Source: Microvirga alba (GTDB lineage: Bacteria; Pseudomonadota; Alphaproteobacteria; Rhizobiales; Beijerinckiaceae). From it: a stretch of DNA of 64,000 nucleotides. The first letter of the stretch is position 1. Every line of letters begins with the position of its first letter. The notes under the pieces were generated by a model that was given only the letters and a program-made list of their open reading frames with translations, was not told the origin of the DNA and made no database searches. This document shows, piece by piece, positions 26,585 to 36,370 of this stretch. The DNA is taken from positions 31,380-95,379 of the forward strand of contig NZ_JADQDO010000012.1 in NCBI RefSeq assembly GCF_015694465.1. Direction: 5' to 3'. Position numbers and translations under genes: made by a program.

Positions 26585-27439
26585 ATGAACTTGTCAGTGC
26601 GCGTGCTGAATTTCGGCGACATCAGGGGGGACTGGACAGCGCAGCTCGCGGGGCGTCCGCCGGGCCGGCGGGTTCAGACGCCGACCAACGCCTTCCTCAT
26701 TCTCGGCGGGGAATTCCCGGTGCTGGTCGATGCCGGCTCCCGCAGCACCGAAGCGCTCACGCGCCTGGGGCTCGGCCTCGAGACGATCTGGGGAGAGGAG
26801 CATGGGCTGGAGGCGCAGCTGGCGCAGCACGGTGTCCGGAAGGAGGACATCGGGATGATCATCCAGACGCATCTGCACGTCGACCACGCCGGCTTTCTCG
26901 ATCGGTTCCTGATGAGCGTGCCGGTCATCGTGAATCGCCGGGAGCTCGAATTCGCTTATAGCGGGGTTGGCCGGCTGGATTATGCGCCGGAGGATCTGCA
27001 CCACGTCGTCGAGCGGCTCTATACGCCGGGCGCCCTCGGTTGCCTCGATCTCGCTTTCGGAGAGCGTGCCGAAATCCTGCCGGGCATCAGCGCGGTCTGC
27101 CTTGGCGGACACACGCCCGGTAGCATGGCCGTGGTCGTCGAAACCGATGCCGGCGCCGTCTGCCTCTGCGGCGACGTCGTCTATGACATTCACGGTGCCC
27201 TGGTCGAGCGGAGAGGGCAGCTTAATGCGTTGGAGCCGCAGACCTCCGGCAACTTCGCCACGAGCAGATTGGAAGAGAAGCGCGCGATCAAGCTCGCCGT
27301 CAGTCTCGGCCGCTTCCTATATCCGTCGCACGATCATTATGGCGGGGTGATCGAGCACGGTCACGTCATCGGCCGCATCGGGCGCATGATTCCCGGCCCG
27401 GTGCTTCCGCTTGCCCCGCAATACGCGACCGCTCCCTAG
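26585..27439 (+). CDS. MBL-fold metallo-hydrolase (lactonase-like)
   Basis: 284 residues. The metallo-beta-lactamase signature THLHVDHAG (HxHxDH) is near residue 99, with further ligands in GGHTPGSMAVV (near 178) and CGDVVYD, and a late His in SHDHYGG. This is a dinuclear zinc hydrolase of the AHL-lactonase/QsdR-like type. The substrate could be a lactone or a similar ester formed in the pathway of the neighbouring tautomerase. No signal peptide is seen, so it should act in the cytoplasm. Confidence 0.85.
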   Translation: MNLSVRVLNFGDIRGDWTAQLAGRPPGRRVQTPTNAFLILGGEFPVLVDAGSRSTEALTRLGLGLETIWGEEHGLEAQLAQHGVRKEDIGMIIQTHLHVDHAGFLDRFLMSVPVIVNRRELEFAYSGVGRLDYAPEDLHHVVERLYTPGALGCLDLAFGERAEILPGISAVCLGGHTPGSMAVVVETDAGAVCLCGDVVYDIHGALVERRGQLNALEPQTSGNFATSRLEEKRAIKLAVSLGRFLYPSHDHYGGVIEHGHVIGRIGRMIPGPVLPLAPQYATAP

Positions 27440-27502
27440 GGGCGTCGGCCCGGAAAGTGGAATGCGGTTTCGAAAATTCGGCAAGCATGGGACCAGCGCA
27501 AG

Positions 27503-27619
27503 GGCACCGTTCTCTTATTCCGGGGATTTTAGTCAAGCCCTTCGAGCGGCCGTTTCCGTCAGCTCGCGTGATATCACCTGTCGGGTCATGGTTCTCTCCG
27601 CGGTCGGCAGACACCGCCG
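27503..27619. repeat. Dispersed intergenic repeat, copy 1
   Basis: About 117 bp that align along their whole length with 49600-49714. Shared blocks include TTCCGNGGATT, TCAAGC, TTTCCGTCAG, TGGTTC and GCGGTCGGCAGA-ACCGCCG; the last can form a hairpin. Both copies point the same way and neither codes for protein. Around it, 27440-27807 holds no supported gene. Confidence 0.6.
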
Positions 27620-27807
27620 CAGGATGGGGTCGGAAGCCTCAGCCTCGCCATGTTGCATACGTGGTCAATCTGCTCCCTGAGGATCAGGTCTCAGGCCGCA
27701 ACGGAGCCCACGCGATGGCTGCTGCCTCGTCCCGACAAGGGACATCATCCCGCCAGCTCTGGCGGATCTTTCGAGGTGGCTATCTCATGCGGGCTGCCCT
27801 TTCTGGC

Positions 27808-28518
27808 TAGACCACCGGAAGTCCGTGTTGTCGCGCCACATCCGATGCAGGATCACCGCCAACTTACGCGTCACCGCTACCGACGCCTTCTTGCCACCTA
27901 CCTTCTTAGCAAGCCTTCTTAGCAAGCCGCGTGCCCGAGGCCTTCAACGCAGACCAGCGCGAGACCCGGTTCAGCAGGATTCCGGCCGCCTCAAAGAGGT
28001 AGGTTCGTATCAGCGGATCGCCGCATTTGGATATCCGACCGCTCCGGTCGATCTCGCCCGACTGATAGCGCTCGGGGTCAGACCAAGCTAAGCTCCCACG
28101 CCAGAGGACTTCGCGAACCGTTCTGGTGCATCGATGGCGCTGATATAGGCCAAGGCGACCAGAGAGCCGACACCGGGAGCCGTCATCAGGCGTCGGGCCG
28201 CTTGGTCCTGGCGCGCCATTGCCATGAGACGGCGTGTGAGAATGCCGATTTGCCGGCTGACTGCCTGTAAGGCAGTCAGGAGCGCCTCAATGACATCCCT
28301 GAGCGGACCGATCAACCCGAACGGTTCGAGCACACCGCGGATCTGATTGGTCAGATCAACCCGCATCTCGACCAGGCGAGCACGCGAGGTGAGAAAGCTT
28401 CGGACAAACCTGACTGTCCAAGCTTTTGACGGTGACCTCGCGATACCAGCCGGTGCGCACGATTTGCGCCAGCCCCAGAGCGTCATTGGGATCGGTCTTG
28501 TTCACTTGGAGGGACAGT
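27808..28518 (-). pseudogene. Degenerate IS110-family transposase
   Basis: Minus-strand translations in several frames give [20 protein letters not shown] near 28490, MTAPGVGSLVALAYISAIDAPERF near 28150, GEIDRSGRISKCGDPLIRTY near 28030 and [13 protein letters not shown] near 27830, the ordered motifs of IS110 enzymes. Frameshifts and a 14-base tandem duplication (CCTTCTTAGCAAGC repeated near 27900) break the gene. The 5' end is cut at the junction with an IS6 remnant. Confidence 0.8.
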
Positions 28519-28672
28519 GGGCTTGTCACGTTAACCGCCTTTGGACGCAATGAGACTTGATTAACGGCGTCGTTGGTTCAAGCGGTGGCGCCGATCACGG
28601 CTTTCCATTCCGCCACCGCGGTGAGGCGATGCAGATGCGTGGCAAGGGAGGAGCGGCGCGAACGGGGTGGAA
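28519..28672 (-). pseudogene. End of an IS6 element of the GATGTCACGG type
   Basis: Minus-strand reading gives ATHLHRLTAVAEWKAVIGAT then a stop, the C-terminus of the transposase found intact at 43082. The end GGGCTTGTCACGTTAAC at 28519 is a diverged copy of the terminal repeat. Only about 150 bp of the element remain, wedged between an IS110 relic and another IS6 relic. Confidence 0.75.
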
Positions 28673-28675
28673 CGA

Positions 28676-29121
28676 TGTTGGCGGATCGCCGGAACACCAG
28701 AGCAGCTTACCGCTTCTTGCGAAAAGCCCTGAAGACGATGAGCGCCTACCCACCATCCTCTATCACGACCGACAAACTGGCGTCCTATCCCAAGGCAATC
28801 CGGCGTCTGCAAAACGAAGGGCGGCTGCCGAAAGATGTTGAGCATCGGACGTCGAAGTATTTGAACAACATCATCGAGGCGGATCACGGGGCGCTCAAGC
28901 GCCTCATCCGGCCGACGCGCGGCTTCCAGAGGATGAAAACGGCCTACGCGACTTTGAAGGGCTTTGAGGTCATGCGCATGATCCGACGTGGACACTGCGC
29001 CCTGATGCAGCCAGGACCGACAGCCGAAATCCGCCTTGTCAATCAGCTGTTCGATCTTGCCGCCTGACGAAACGCTTCGGGTGGGTTCGGTGTGCCCAAC
29101 CTAAGTTACTGCAACAAAGCC
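28676..29121 (+). pseudogene. C-terminal half of an IS26-like IS6 transposase and its right end
   Basis: The frame that ends at 29067 carries ITTDKLASYPKAIRRLQNEG, then RTSKYLNNIIEADHGALKR, and LFDLAA at the end: the second Asp and the Glu of the DDE triad in an IS26-like enzyme. The first half with the first Asp is missing. The right terminal repeat, read inward as GGCTTTGTTGCAGTAAC, ends at 29121. Confidence 0.85.
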
Positions 29122-29127
29122 GCATAA

Positions 29128-29467
29128 GCGCGGGATCGATACCGCGCCAGAAAGCTCGACTGCCACGCCTGCGCCCTCAAGCCGCTGCTGTCCGAACGCT
29201 CCCGCCCGAAAGGTCCTGCGGTCGATCCACGAGGGCGCTCGAGACATGGCCCGCGACATCGCCACGGCGGATGTCTATGTCATCTAGCGCCGAGAGCGGA
29301 AGAAGGTCGAGATGCTGTTCGCCCACCTCAAGCGCATCCTGAAGTTTGATCGCCTACGACTGCGAGGACCAAACGGCGCCCGCGACGAGTTCCACCTCGC
29401 AGCCGCCGCCCAAAACCTCCGCAAACTCGCAGAGCTGTTCCGAATGCCTATGCCGAAAGCGGCGTGA
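29128..29467 (+). pseudogene. C-terminal remnant of an IS1182-like transposase
   Basis: Translations give YRARKLDCHACALKPL, then MARDIATADVYVI, a stop, then RRERKKVEMLFAHLKRILKF, then ELFRMPMPKAA. The ERKKVEMLFAHLKRIL block is typical of IS1182/IS5-like transposases of rhizobia. Frameshifts and a stop codon make it non-functional. From 29468 to 29748 nothing else is recognised. Confidence 0.7.
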
Positions 29468-29748
29468 GAGGCTACCGCCTCTACTCGTGGGAGTCCATCT
29501 GCCGGCTCCGGCTTTCCAATCGTGCGGTAAGGCGCGTTTCCCGTGCATGCAGGAGCGCAGCAAGAAGCGCGCCTGTCTCGGGAACGCACGCACGCGCGCG
29601 TATAACGCATGGCCATTACGCTGAGCAATTCACCACACACTCTGAGGAAGACCTGCTTTTCTAGCCGGCGCGTCATCATGTTCGAGTTAATGTGACAACA
29701 CCGCGCCAATCTCCGGCACCTTTGGATCGAAGCGAGACAGAGCCCTGT

Positions 29749-31401
29749 TCATCGCCTTTCGCGAATGTCGCTCAGTGTGCGGGTCGGCGTGATTGCCTCG
29801 GGATCAAGCTTGATATCGATGATCGCGGGCTTGCCGCTGTTGCGCGCACGTTCGAAGGCCGGGGCGAACTCCGCGGTCTCATGCACGGTCTCGCCATGTC
29901 CGCCATAGGCGCGGGCAAGCGCTGCGAAATCTGGATTCCTAAGATCCGTCGCCTCGACGCGGCCGGGATATTCGCGCTCCTGGTGCATGCGTATTGTACC
30001 GTAGATGCCGTTGTTAACGACGATAACGACAATCGGCAGGCCATATTGAACGGCGGTGGCGAACTCCTGTCCGTTCATCAGGAAGCAGCCATCGCCAGCG
30101 AACGCGATCACTTCCCGATCAGGAAAAAGACCCTTGGCCGCGACTGCGGCGGGGGTGCCGTAGCCCATCGAACCTGAGGTGGGTGCGCCTTGCGTGGCGA
30201 AGCGACGAAAGCGGTGGAACCGATGCACCCAGGTGGCGTAGTTGCCTGCACCGTTGGTCAGAATTGCATCGTCCGGCAGGACCTCTTCCAGCCAGTTCAT
30301 GATAGGCCCCATCTGAACGGCACCAGGGCCGGTGAGTGGCGGCGTTGACCATTCGAGATAGGCCGCATGAAGCGCTTTGGCGACATCTGCCCATGCCGGC
30401 CTCACGGCAGGCTCGCGTCTTGCAAAGGCTTCGACAAAGGCCGCGGGTGATGCGTGAATGGCGAGCGTCGGGCGATAGACGCGCCCCAGCTCGTGGGCAT
30501 CGGCATGAACATGGATCAGCGTCTGGTTGGGGTAGGGACTCTTTATCAGCGTGTAGTTGGAAGATGGCATCTCGCTGAAACGGCCGCCAACGAGCAACAC
30601 GACGTCCGCTTCCTTGATCGCCTTGGCAAGCTTTGGGTTGACGCCAATGCCGATGTCGCCGGCGTAATTCTCATGCAGATGGTCGAACAGCATCTGGCGC
30701 CGGAAGGACACGCCGACGGGCAACGCCCAGGCTTTCGAAATCCTCTTCATCCGCTCGACAGCCTCGGCATTCCAGCGTGTGCCACCGAGAATGACGAAGG
30801 GGCGCTCTGCATCGTTGAGCAGTGCTTCCAGTTTCGCGATCTCTTCCTCACCGGGCCTGGTCTCAACCGGTATTGCTGGCAGCGCGACGGTCGTCGTCTC
30901 GACTTGACTGGTCAGCATGTCCTCAGGAAGTGACACGACAACCGGGCCCGGTCGACCGGAGGTTGCGATCGAAAAAGCCCGCGTCACCAATTCAGGAATA
31001 CGCGCGGCATCGTCGATCTCGACCACCCATTTGGCGATGTCGCCGAAGAAAGCTCGATAGTTTACTTCCTGGAAGGCCTCGCGCTCCTTGGCATGGCTCG
31101 CAACCTGGCCGATGAACAGAATCATCGGGACTGAGTCCTGCATGGAGATGTGGACGCCGGCGGATGCATTGGTTGCCCCCGGACCCCGCGTGACGAAGCA
31201 GATGCCAGGCTTGCCGGTGAGCCGCCCGTAGCAGTCGGCCATCATCGCGGCACCACCTTCCTGCCGGCAGACAATCCTTTCGATCTTGGAATCGTGGAGT
31301 GCGTCGAGCACGGCAAGATACGACTCGCCGGGCACGCAGTAGATGCGGTCGACCCCGTTCGCTTCGAGCGAGTCGACGATCAGTTGTCCGCCACTCTTCA
31401 T
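29749..31401 (-). CDS. Thiamine diphosphate enzyme, acetolactate-synthase-like
   Basis: About 550 residues with the three domains of the POX/AHAS family. RQEGGAAMMADCYGRLTG near residue 45 holds the catalytic Glu; the ThDP/Mg motif is AGDGCFLMNGQEFATAV, ending VIVVNN. The ATG at 31401 begins MKSGGQLIVDSLEANGVDR, the usual start; GGAG lies about ten bases upstream. There is no small regulatory subunit gene, so this is likely a catabolic 2-oxoacid decarboxylase or ligase rather than a biosynthetic synthase. It is the last gene of the minus-strand operon with the aconitase-like enzyme and the TctC-type binding protein. Confidence 0.87.
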   Translation of the reverse strand: MKSGGQLIVDSLEANGVDRIYCVPGESYLAVLDALHDSKIERIVCRQEGGAAMMADCYGRLTGKPGICFVTRGPGATNASAGVHISMQDSVPMILFIGQVASHAKEREAFQEVNYRAFFGDIAKWVVEIDDAARIPELVTRAFSIATSGRPGPVVVSLPEDMLTSQVETTTVALPAIPVETRPGEEEIAKLEALLNDAERPFVILGGTRWNAEAVERMKRISKAWALPVGVSFRRQMLFDHLHENYAGDIGIGVNPKLAKAIKEADVVLLVGGRFSEMPSSNYTLIKSPYPNQTLIHVHADAHELGRVYRPTLAIHASPAAFVEAFARREPAVRPAWADVAKALHAAYLEWSTPPLTGPGAVQMGPIMNWLEEVLPDDAILTNGAGNYATWVHRFHRFRRFATQGAPTSGSMGYGTPAAVAAKGLFPDREVIAFAGDGCFLMNGQEFATAVQYGLPIVVIVVNNGIYGTIRMHQEREYPGRVEATDLRNPDFAALARAYGGHGETVHETAEFAPAFERARNSGKPAIIDIKLDPEAITPTRTLSDIRERR

Positions 31402-31497
31402 GGTTTTAAAAACTCCAGTCCAGAAGGGATGCGCCATCGGTAGGGGCGGTGTGACTCCGCACCGAGGACCTTTGGCGGACAGGCGAGGCGATAAACC

Positions 31498-34131
31498 TCA
31501 GGAGGGCACTGAGCCTTGTGACCCTGTTTCAGCGATCTCGTTCAGCGCAGCCTGGAACATGCCTCCGCCGGCGAGAAGGGACGCTTCTGCGTCGGAACGG
31601 ATATCGACCCTGATATTGAAGGTCGCGATTGTGCCATCACGGCGCTCGGCCCGTACACGTGCAGTCGTGCCCTGCTCAATCGCCGCAGAAAGATCGTCGA
31701 TATCGTAGGTCTCGCTGCCGTCCAGGCGGAGCTCGACCGGTCCTTCGCCTTGGCCAAAAAGAAGAGGAACAATACCCAGGCCTATCAGATTCGAACGATG
31801 GATGCGCTCGAACGACTTCGCGATCACAGCCCTTACGCCCAACAGAGCGGGCCCCTTTGCAGCCCAATCTCTGCTGCTGCCGACGCCGAAATCATTTCCC
31901 GCCAGAATGATGAGAGGCACGCCCCGCACGCGATAGGTCTCGCTGGCGTCGTAAAATGACGTCAACTCGCCATCTGGCCAGAGTTTTGTCCACCAGCCCT
32001 CTCGGTCGGGGACAATGTGATTTTGAATTCGCACGTTCGCATATGTGGCGCGGGCCATGACTTCGTGATTTCCCCGCCGGCCAACATAGGTGTTGAAGTC
32101 CGGCTTCGAAATTCCGATCGATTGCAAATATTGGCCGGCGGGACTGTCGAGCAGAATTTCACCGCCAGGCGAGATATGATCTGTCGTGAGTCCATCGCCG
32201 AACAGGCCAAGCACCCGGGCGCCACGGATGGACCCCTCGCTGTTAGATCCGCTTGGCATCCGATCGAGAAATGGGGGCTCGAGAATGTAGGCTGAAGCAA
32301 GATCCCAAGGGAATAGTTCTCCCTCGGGCGCTTCGAGCTTTCGCCAGGCTGCTAAGGACGGTACGGCACCGCGGCTCTTGAAAACCTCCGGTGTGACGTA
32401 CTTTTTTACCATATCATCGACCAACTCGTCTGTCGGCCACAGGTCGCATAGATAAACTGGCTCGCCAGTCACATCTGCGCCTATAGGGTCGTTCTCAATG
32501 TCGATGTTCACCTTGCCAGCCAAAGCATACGCAACGACCAGAGCAGGAGAACACAAATAGCTCGCATCCAACATCGGATGAATGCGGCCGTCGAAGTTAC
32601 GGTTGCTGGACAGCACGGCGACCAGTGGATGCTCCGCTTCCGCGAGCTTGATCGTTTCGGGCTTCAACGGGCCGGATTTCCCACCGCAAGATGCGCAGGC
32701 AAATCCGACGACGTGGAAACCCAGCCTTTCCAAAGGTGCCATGAGGCCCGCATCTGCCAGATAACGAGAAACAGCCAATGAGCCGGGGGCGAGGGAAGTC
32801 TTGACCCAGGTTGGCGGCGCCAGTCCGCGCATAGCCGCCGCCTTGGCCACCAGGCCGGCTCGCACCATCGCATGCGGATTGGCCGTATTGGTGCATGACG
32901 TGATAGCCGCCATGGCTATGATACCTTCGAGCCCCTGCGGCAGCGGACTTTTTCGCTCCTCTAAACGCGCTTGGAGACTTGCCGCCATCGTTCCTGGCGG
33001 ACGGAGATTGTGTGGCTTGCTTGGTCCGGCAACAGATCTCCCCACTTCCGAAATATCGATTTCTACAACCCGGTCGTATTCGGGGACCGGTGCCGAGGAA
33101 TCGCGAAACATGCCGGCAGCCCGGCAATAATCTTCGACCAGGGCTATATGTTCTTCAGAACGGTCAGTGATCCGAAGATATTCGATGGTACGTTGGTCAA
33201 CCGCCCAGAATCCGGTCGTCGCGCCATATTCGGGAGCCATATTCGACAGCGTCGCCCGATCTGGCACGGACATATCCAGTACAGATGGCCCAAAGAACTC
33301 AACGAAACTGCCGACAACACCTTTGGTGCGCAGAATCTTGGTGACCGTCAGGGCAAGGTCCGTAACGGTGATGCCAGACCGCAGCTTTCCGCTTAACCGC
33401 ACACCAACAAATTCGGGTACTGGTAGGATATAGGCTTGGCCGAGCAGGACGGCCTCCGCCTCAATGCCGCCAACGCCCCAGCCGACGACGCCAAGCGCCG
33501 CCACCATCGGTGTGTGGGAATCGCCGCCAATCACCATGTCTGGGAAGGCAATGGGAAGTTCTCCCGCGGCAACGGTACGAACGACCTTGGCGATCTGCTC
33601 AATGTTGACTTGGTGGATAATGCCCGATCCGGGCGGAAATACTGTCAGACTTCTGAACGCCGACTGCGCCCAGCGCAAGAAGCGGTAGCGCTCGGCGTTT
33701 CGCTTCATTTCACTTACAAGATTCATAGCATCCGCTCCTTGCACACCAGACGCGTCAACCTGCAGTGAATGGTCGACAACCAGATCGACTGGAACCGATG
33801 TGTCGACGCTACCCGGCGCGATTCCACGCCGCGCGACGGCCGAGCGAAGGGCAGCCAGATCCATGAGCACCGGTATCCCGGACGAATCCGGCAGTATGAC
33901 TCGGGGAATGCGAAGCGCGATCGCACTATGGCCCGTCACGTTTTTCCGGTTTGCAAGGAGATCGAGTTCTTTGCTGGAGAACCCAGGTTCACCGAGATGG
34001 CGCGCCACACTTTCCGCCAGCACTCGGGCCGCGTACGGCAAACGATCAAAAGCATCCGCCGTCAGGTGTTTGCGTACATCCGCAAAGCCGTACGCGACGC
34101 CGCCGCTGATGAACCGCTCAGTCATTGTCAT
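31498..34131 (-). CDS. Aconitase family hydro-lyase (AcnA/AcnD type)
   Basis: About 877 residues with the full aconitase layout including the C-terminal swivel domain (GNDFGVGSSRDWAAKGPALLGV). The [4Fe-4S] ligands are SCTNTANP and FACASCGGKSGP. The latter differs from the usual GCTTCIGNSGP of housekeeping AcnA, so this is a divergent branch. It lies in a cluster with PrpD- and methylisocitrate-lyase-like genes, so a role on a methylcitrate- or homocitrate-like tricarboxylate is likely (AcnD does this in some bacteria). The ATG at 34131 has GAGGA seven bases upstream. Confidence 0.87.
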   Translation of the reverse strand: MTMTERFISGGVAYGFADVRKHLTADAFDRLPYAARVLAESVARHLGEPGFSSKELDLLANRKNVTGHSAIALRIPRVILPDSSGIPVLMDLAALRSAVARRGIAPGSVDTSVPVDLVVDHSLQVDASGVQGADAMNLVSEMKRNAERYRFLRWAQSAFRSLTVFPPGSGIIHQVNIEQIAKVVRTVAAGELPIAFPDMVIGGDSHTPMVAALGVVGWGVGGIEAEAVLLGQAYILPVPEFVGVRLSGKLRSGITVTDLALTVTKILRTKGVVGSFVEFFGPSVLDMSVPDRATLSNMAPEYGATTGFWAVDQRTIEYLRITDRSEEHIALVEDYCRAAGMFRDSSAPVPEYDRVVEIDISEVGRSVAGPSKPHNLRPPGTMAASLQARLEERKSPLPQGLEGIIAMAAITSCTNTANPHAMVRAGLVAKAAAMRGLAPPTWVKTSLAPGSLAVSRYLADAGLMAPLERLGFHVVGFACASCGGKSGPLKPETIKLAEAEHPLVAVLSSNRNFDGRIHPMLDASYLCSPALVVAYALAGKVNIDIENDPIGADVTGEPVYLCDLWPTDELVDDMVKKYVTPEVFKSRGAVPSLAAWRKLEAPEGELFPWDLASAYILEPPFLDRMPSGSNSEGSIRGARVLGLFGDGLTTDHISPGGEILLDSPAGQYLQSIGISKPDFNTYVGRRGNHEVMARATYANVRIQNHIVPDREGWWTKLWPDGELTSFYDASETYRVRGVPLIILAGNDFGVGSSRDWAAKGPALLGVRAVIAKSFERIHRSNLIGLGIVPLLFGQGEGPVELRLDGSETYDIDDLSAAIEQGTTARVRAERRDGTIATFNIRVDIRSDAEASLLAGGGMFQAALNEIAETGSQGSVPS

Positions 34132-34200
34132 GAATGCATCCTCAAGAATGCCAGGCACGCGGAGCGATTGCATCCGCGTGCCGGTACCTAGTCTTGTTGG

Positions 34201-35268
34201 CTAGTTAAACTTCATGCCATAGCCGCGCGAATACAGTGCCTGCATCCAAGCCTTCGTTTCGGGCTTGATATCGACGATGGCTTGCACGTTCTGTATCAAC
34301 GCGTCACCGAACGAGAAGCCGTACCCTTCGAGCGCAGCGATCGCGTTCTTCTGAAATTCTTCATCTTTCTGAACGTCCTCAAAGGCTTTGCGCAGCGCAG
34401 CCTCTGCCGCAGGTGGCGTATCCTTATGAATCATGAGGATCTTACCGCCATTGCCGATCGCGCGGATAACGGCCTTGTAAGCCTCCCACGCGGGTCCTGA
34501 AGGATTCTCGCCGTACACTTCCTTGTAGAACTCGGCGATTGTCGGAAGATCCGGATTGGCGGGGTCGCGGACAAGATTATCCCCGTCGAGAATGCCTTGT
34601 GCGTAGAGCGGAATTACGCTGCCTTCCTTGACAAGTGGCGCCATCGAATCGTTGAAGATCGGCGTTGCAATATCGCCGACGGTCACCTCACCGCGCTGGA
34701 AGGCGAGCATGGCATCATTCTTTCCCGGGTATCCTTTCACAGCCTTGAACGGCACTTTGAGCATAGTTAGCCCAATGACCGAGCCGATTGTCGAAAGCGG
34801 GTCAGTTGATCCGAGGAAGAGCGGCTCCTTCAGCTTCGTTATATCTTTGGGCTGCCTATAGCCCGTAGCCGGGCTGATATAGTTTGTGCGACCCAATGGA
34901 CCCGCAATCAACGGCTTCAGGTCACTCACCTTCGCCGTGACACCGTCGTATCCCAGAACCATGCGGGTGACTAATCCACCACTGGTCACATATGCCACGG
35001 TCCCGTTGCGTGGCGCTGCATCCACATACCAGTTCAGGGCCGTGACACCTCCCGCCCCCGGCCGGTTCTCGACGAGTACAGCCGGTTTACCTTCAATGTA
35101 TTTCGGCAGGTACTGAGGGAAGACGCGCGCAAAAAGATCATTCCCCCCGCCGGGAGCGAAACCCACTACAATTCGAAATTCCTTGTTGGCAAAATATGGA
35201 TCCGCATTCGCCGGCGCCACCACCCAAGTCATCGCCGCTGTCAGCAGGCTCATTATTGTTCTTTTCAT
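34201..35268 (-). CDS. Bug/TctC-family substrate-binding protein
   Basis: About 355 residues. Signal peptide MKRTIMSLLTAAMTWVVAPANA, then the Bug fold with the hallmark IVVGFAPGGGNDLFARVF and NRPGAGGVTALNWYV. It is the periplasmic receptor of a tripartite tricarboxylate transporter, working with the TctA-TctB protein encoded at 39855. The ATG at 35268 (MKRTIM) is the true start, since the signal begins there. It is the first gene of its operon and divergent from the PEP-mutase-like gene, with the GntR-type palindrome between them. Confidence 0.9.
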   Translation of the reverse strand: MKRTIMSLLTAAMTWVVAPANADPYFANKEFRIVVGFAPGGGNDLFARVFPQYLPKYIEGKPAVLVENRPGAGGVTALNWYVDAAPRNGTVAYVTSGGLVTRMVLGYDGVTAKVSDLKPLIAGPLGRTNYISPATGYRQPKDITKLKEPLFLGSTDPLSTIGSVIGLTMLKVPFKAVKGYPGKNDAMLAFQRGEVTVGDIATPIFNDSMAPLVKEGSVIPLYAQGILDGDNLVRDPANPDLPTIAEFYKEVYGENPSGPAWEAYKAVIRAIGNGGKILMIHKDTPPAAEAALRKAFEDVQKDEEFQKNAIAALEGYGFSFGDALIQNVQAIVDIKPETKAWMQALYSRGYGMKFN

Positions 35269-35336
35269 GGTGCCTCCCTCCCTATGGTTGAGCTGCGACA
35301 TTGCAGCCTTGATTCAAGAAGGTCATATGTATCGCT

Positions 35337-35350
35337 AACTGTCAACAGTT
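35337..35350. promoter_or_regulatory. GntR-type palindrome between divergent operons
   Basis: AACTGT-CA-ACAGTT is a perfect inverted repeat. A half-site CAGTTGAC follows at 35353-35360. The same ACTGTC-n-ACAGT core recurs at 38547, next to the end of the GntR gene. It is placed so as to control both the TctC operon and the PEP-mutase/PrpD operon. Confidence 0.65.
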
Positions 35351-35443
35351 TTCAGTTGACGAAATGCGCTGGCATGGATCATCATGGGGCTATGTTCAAG
35401 GCATGGGCCGGATGATGGCTCGTTGCTGCAAAGTTAAGAGGAA

Positions 35444-36370
35444 ATGATGCGGACCAAAGCGCAACAGTACAGAAGCCTTCTCACGCAGGGCGAGTTTATT
35501 GTCTCTCCCGGCGTGTATGACGGCTATAGCGCGCGCCTTGTGGAGGCAGCTGGGTTCAAGTCCGCCGCAACCAGCGGTGCAGCCGTTTCTAATGCGATAC
35601 TCGGAATTGCTGACATCGGTGTGATGGGCCTCACGGAAAACCTCAATCACTGCCGCAACATTGCCCGTTCGATCTCAATCCCGCTCACCTGCGACGCGGA
35701 TACTGGCTATGGCAATGCGGTGAATGTATATCACACAACGAAGCTCTTCGAGGAAGCTGACATCGCCGGCATCAATATCGAGGACCAGGTGAGCCCGAAG
35801 CGTTGTGGGCACATGTCGGGCAAAGAGGTCATCCCTCTCGACGAGATGGTGAAGAAGATCGAGGCCGCGTGCATGGCGCGCCGCGACGACGCATTCGTCA
35901 TCATTGCGCGGACCGATGCGCTCGCCGTCGAGGGAATGGAAGCTACGATTCAACGCGCACGGGCCTACACTGCGGCGGGAGCCGATCTGATCTTTCCGGA
36001 TGCCGTAGGCTCGGAGGAGCATATCAAGCGCCTTGTGGATGCGGGAATCGCACTCAGCATCAACATGGGCTTCGGCATCCGCAAACGTCCGACCACACCG
36101 TTGATCCCCTTGGCAGATCTGCGTGCCTGGGGCGTTCGCCGTGTCAGCCTCCCCCGCATGTTACCCGCGGCGGCGATAAAGGCCATGACGGACGCGCTAC
36201 GTATCATGAAGGAAGCGTATGAGCAGGGCATCGCCGTTGACCGCCCAGACCTTCTCGTCGGAATCGACGATATCATGAAGCTGATGGACTACGAAGGTGC
36301 GCGGGCGCTCGAGAAAAAGGTTCTGCCGCAGGACACTCTGCGCGCGAAGTACGAACGGGTGGCCGTCTAA
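35444..36370 (+). CDS. Isocitrate lyase/PEP mutase superfamily protein (methylisocitrate-lyase-like)
   Basis: 308 residues with a TIM-barrel PEP-mutase fold. VSPGVYDGYSARLVEAAG opens the barrel, DADTGYGN holds the metal-binding Asp, and EDQVSPKRCGHMSGK contains the KRCGH catalytic loop that marks lyases of this family. It probably cleaves a 2-methylisocitrate-like acid to pyruvate or a related oxoacid and succinate. Two ATGs start the frame with AGAGGAA just upstream. Its stop overlaps the next ATG (TAATG), so it is coupled to the MmgE/PrpD gene. Confidence 0.87.
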   Translation: MMRTKAQQYRSLLTQGEFIVSPGVYDGYSARLVEAAGFKSAATSGAAVSNAILGIADIGVMGLTENLNHCRNIARSISIPLTCDADTGYGNAVNVYHTTKLFEEADIAGINIEDQVSPKRCGHMSGKEVIPLDEMVKKIEAACMARRDDAFVIIARTDALAVEGMEATIQRARAYTAAGADLIFPDAVGSEEHIKRLVDAGIALSINMGFGIRKRPTTPLIPLADLRAWGVRRVSLPRMLPAAAIKAMTDALRIMKEAYEQGIAVDRPDLLVGIDDIMKLMDYEGARALEKKVLPQDTLRAKYERVAV

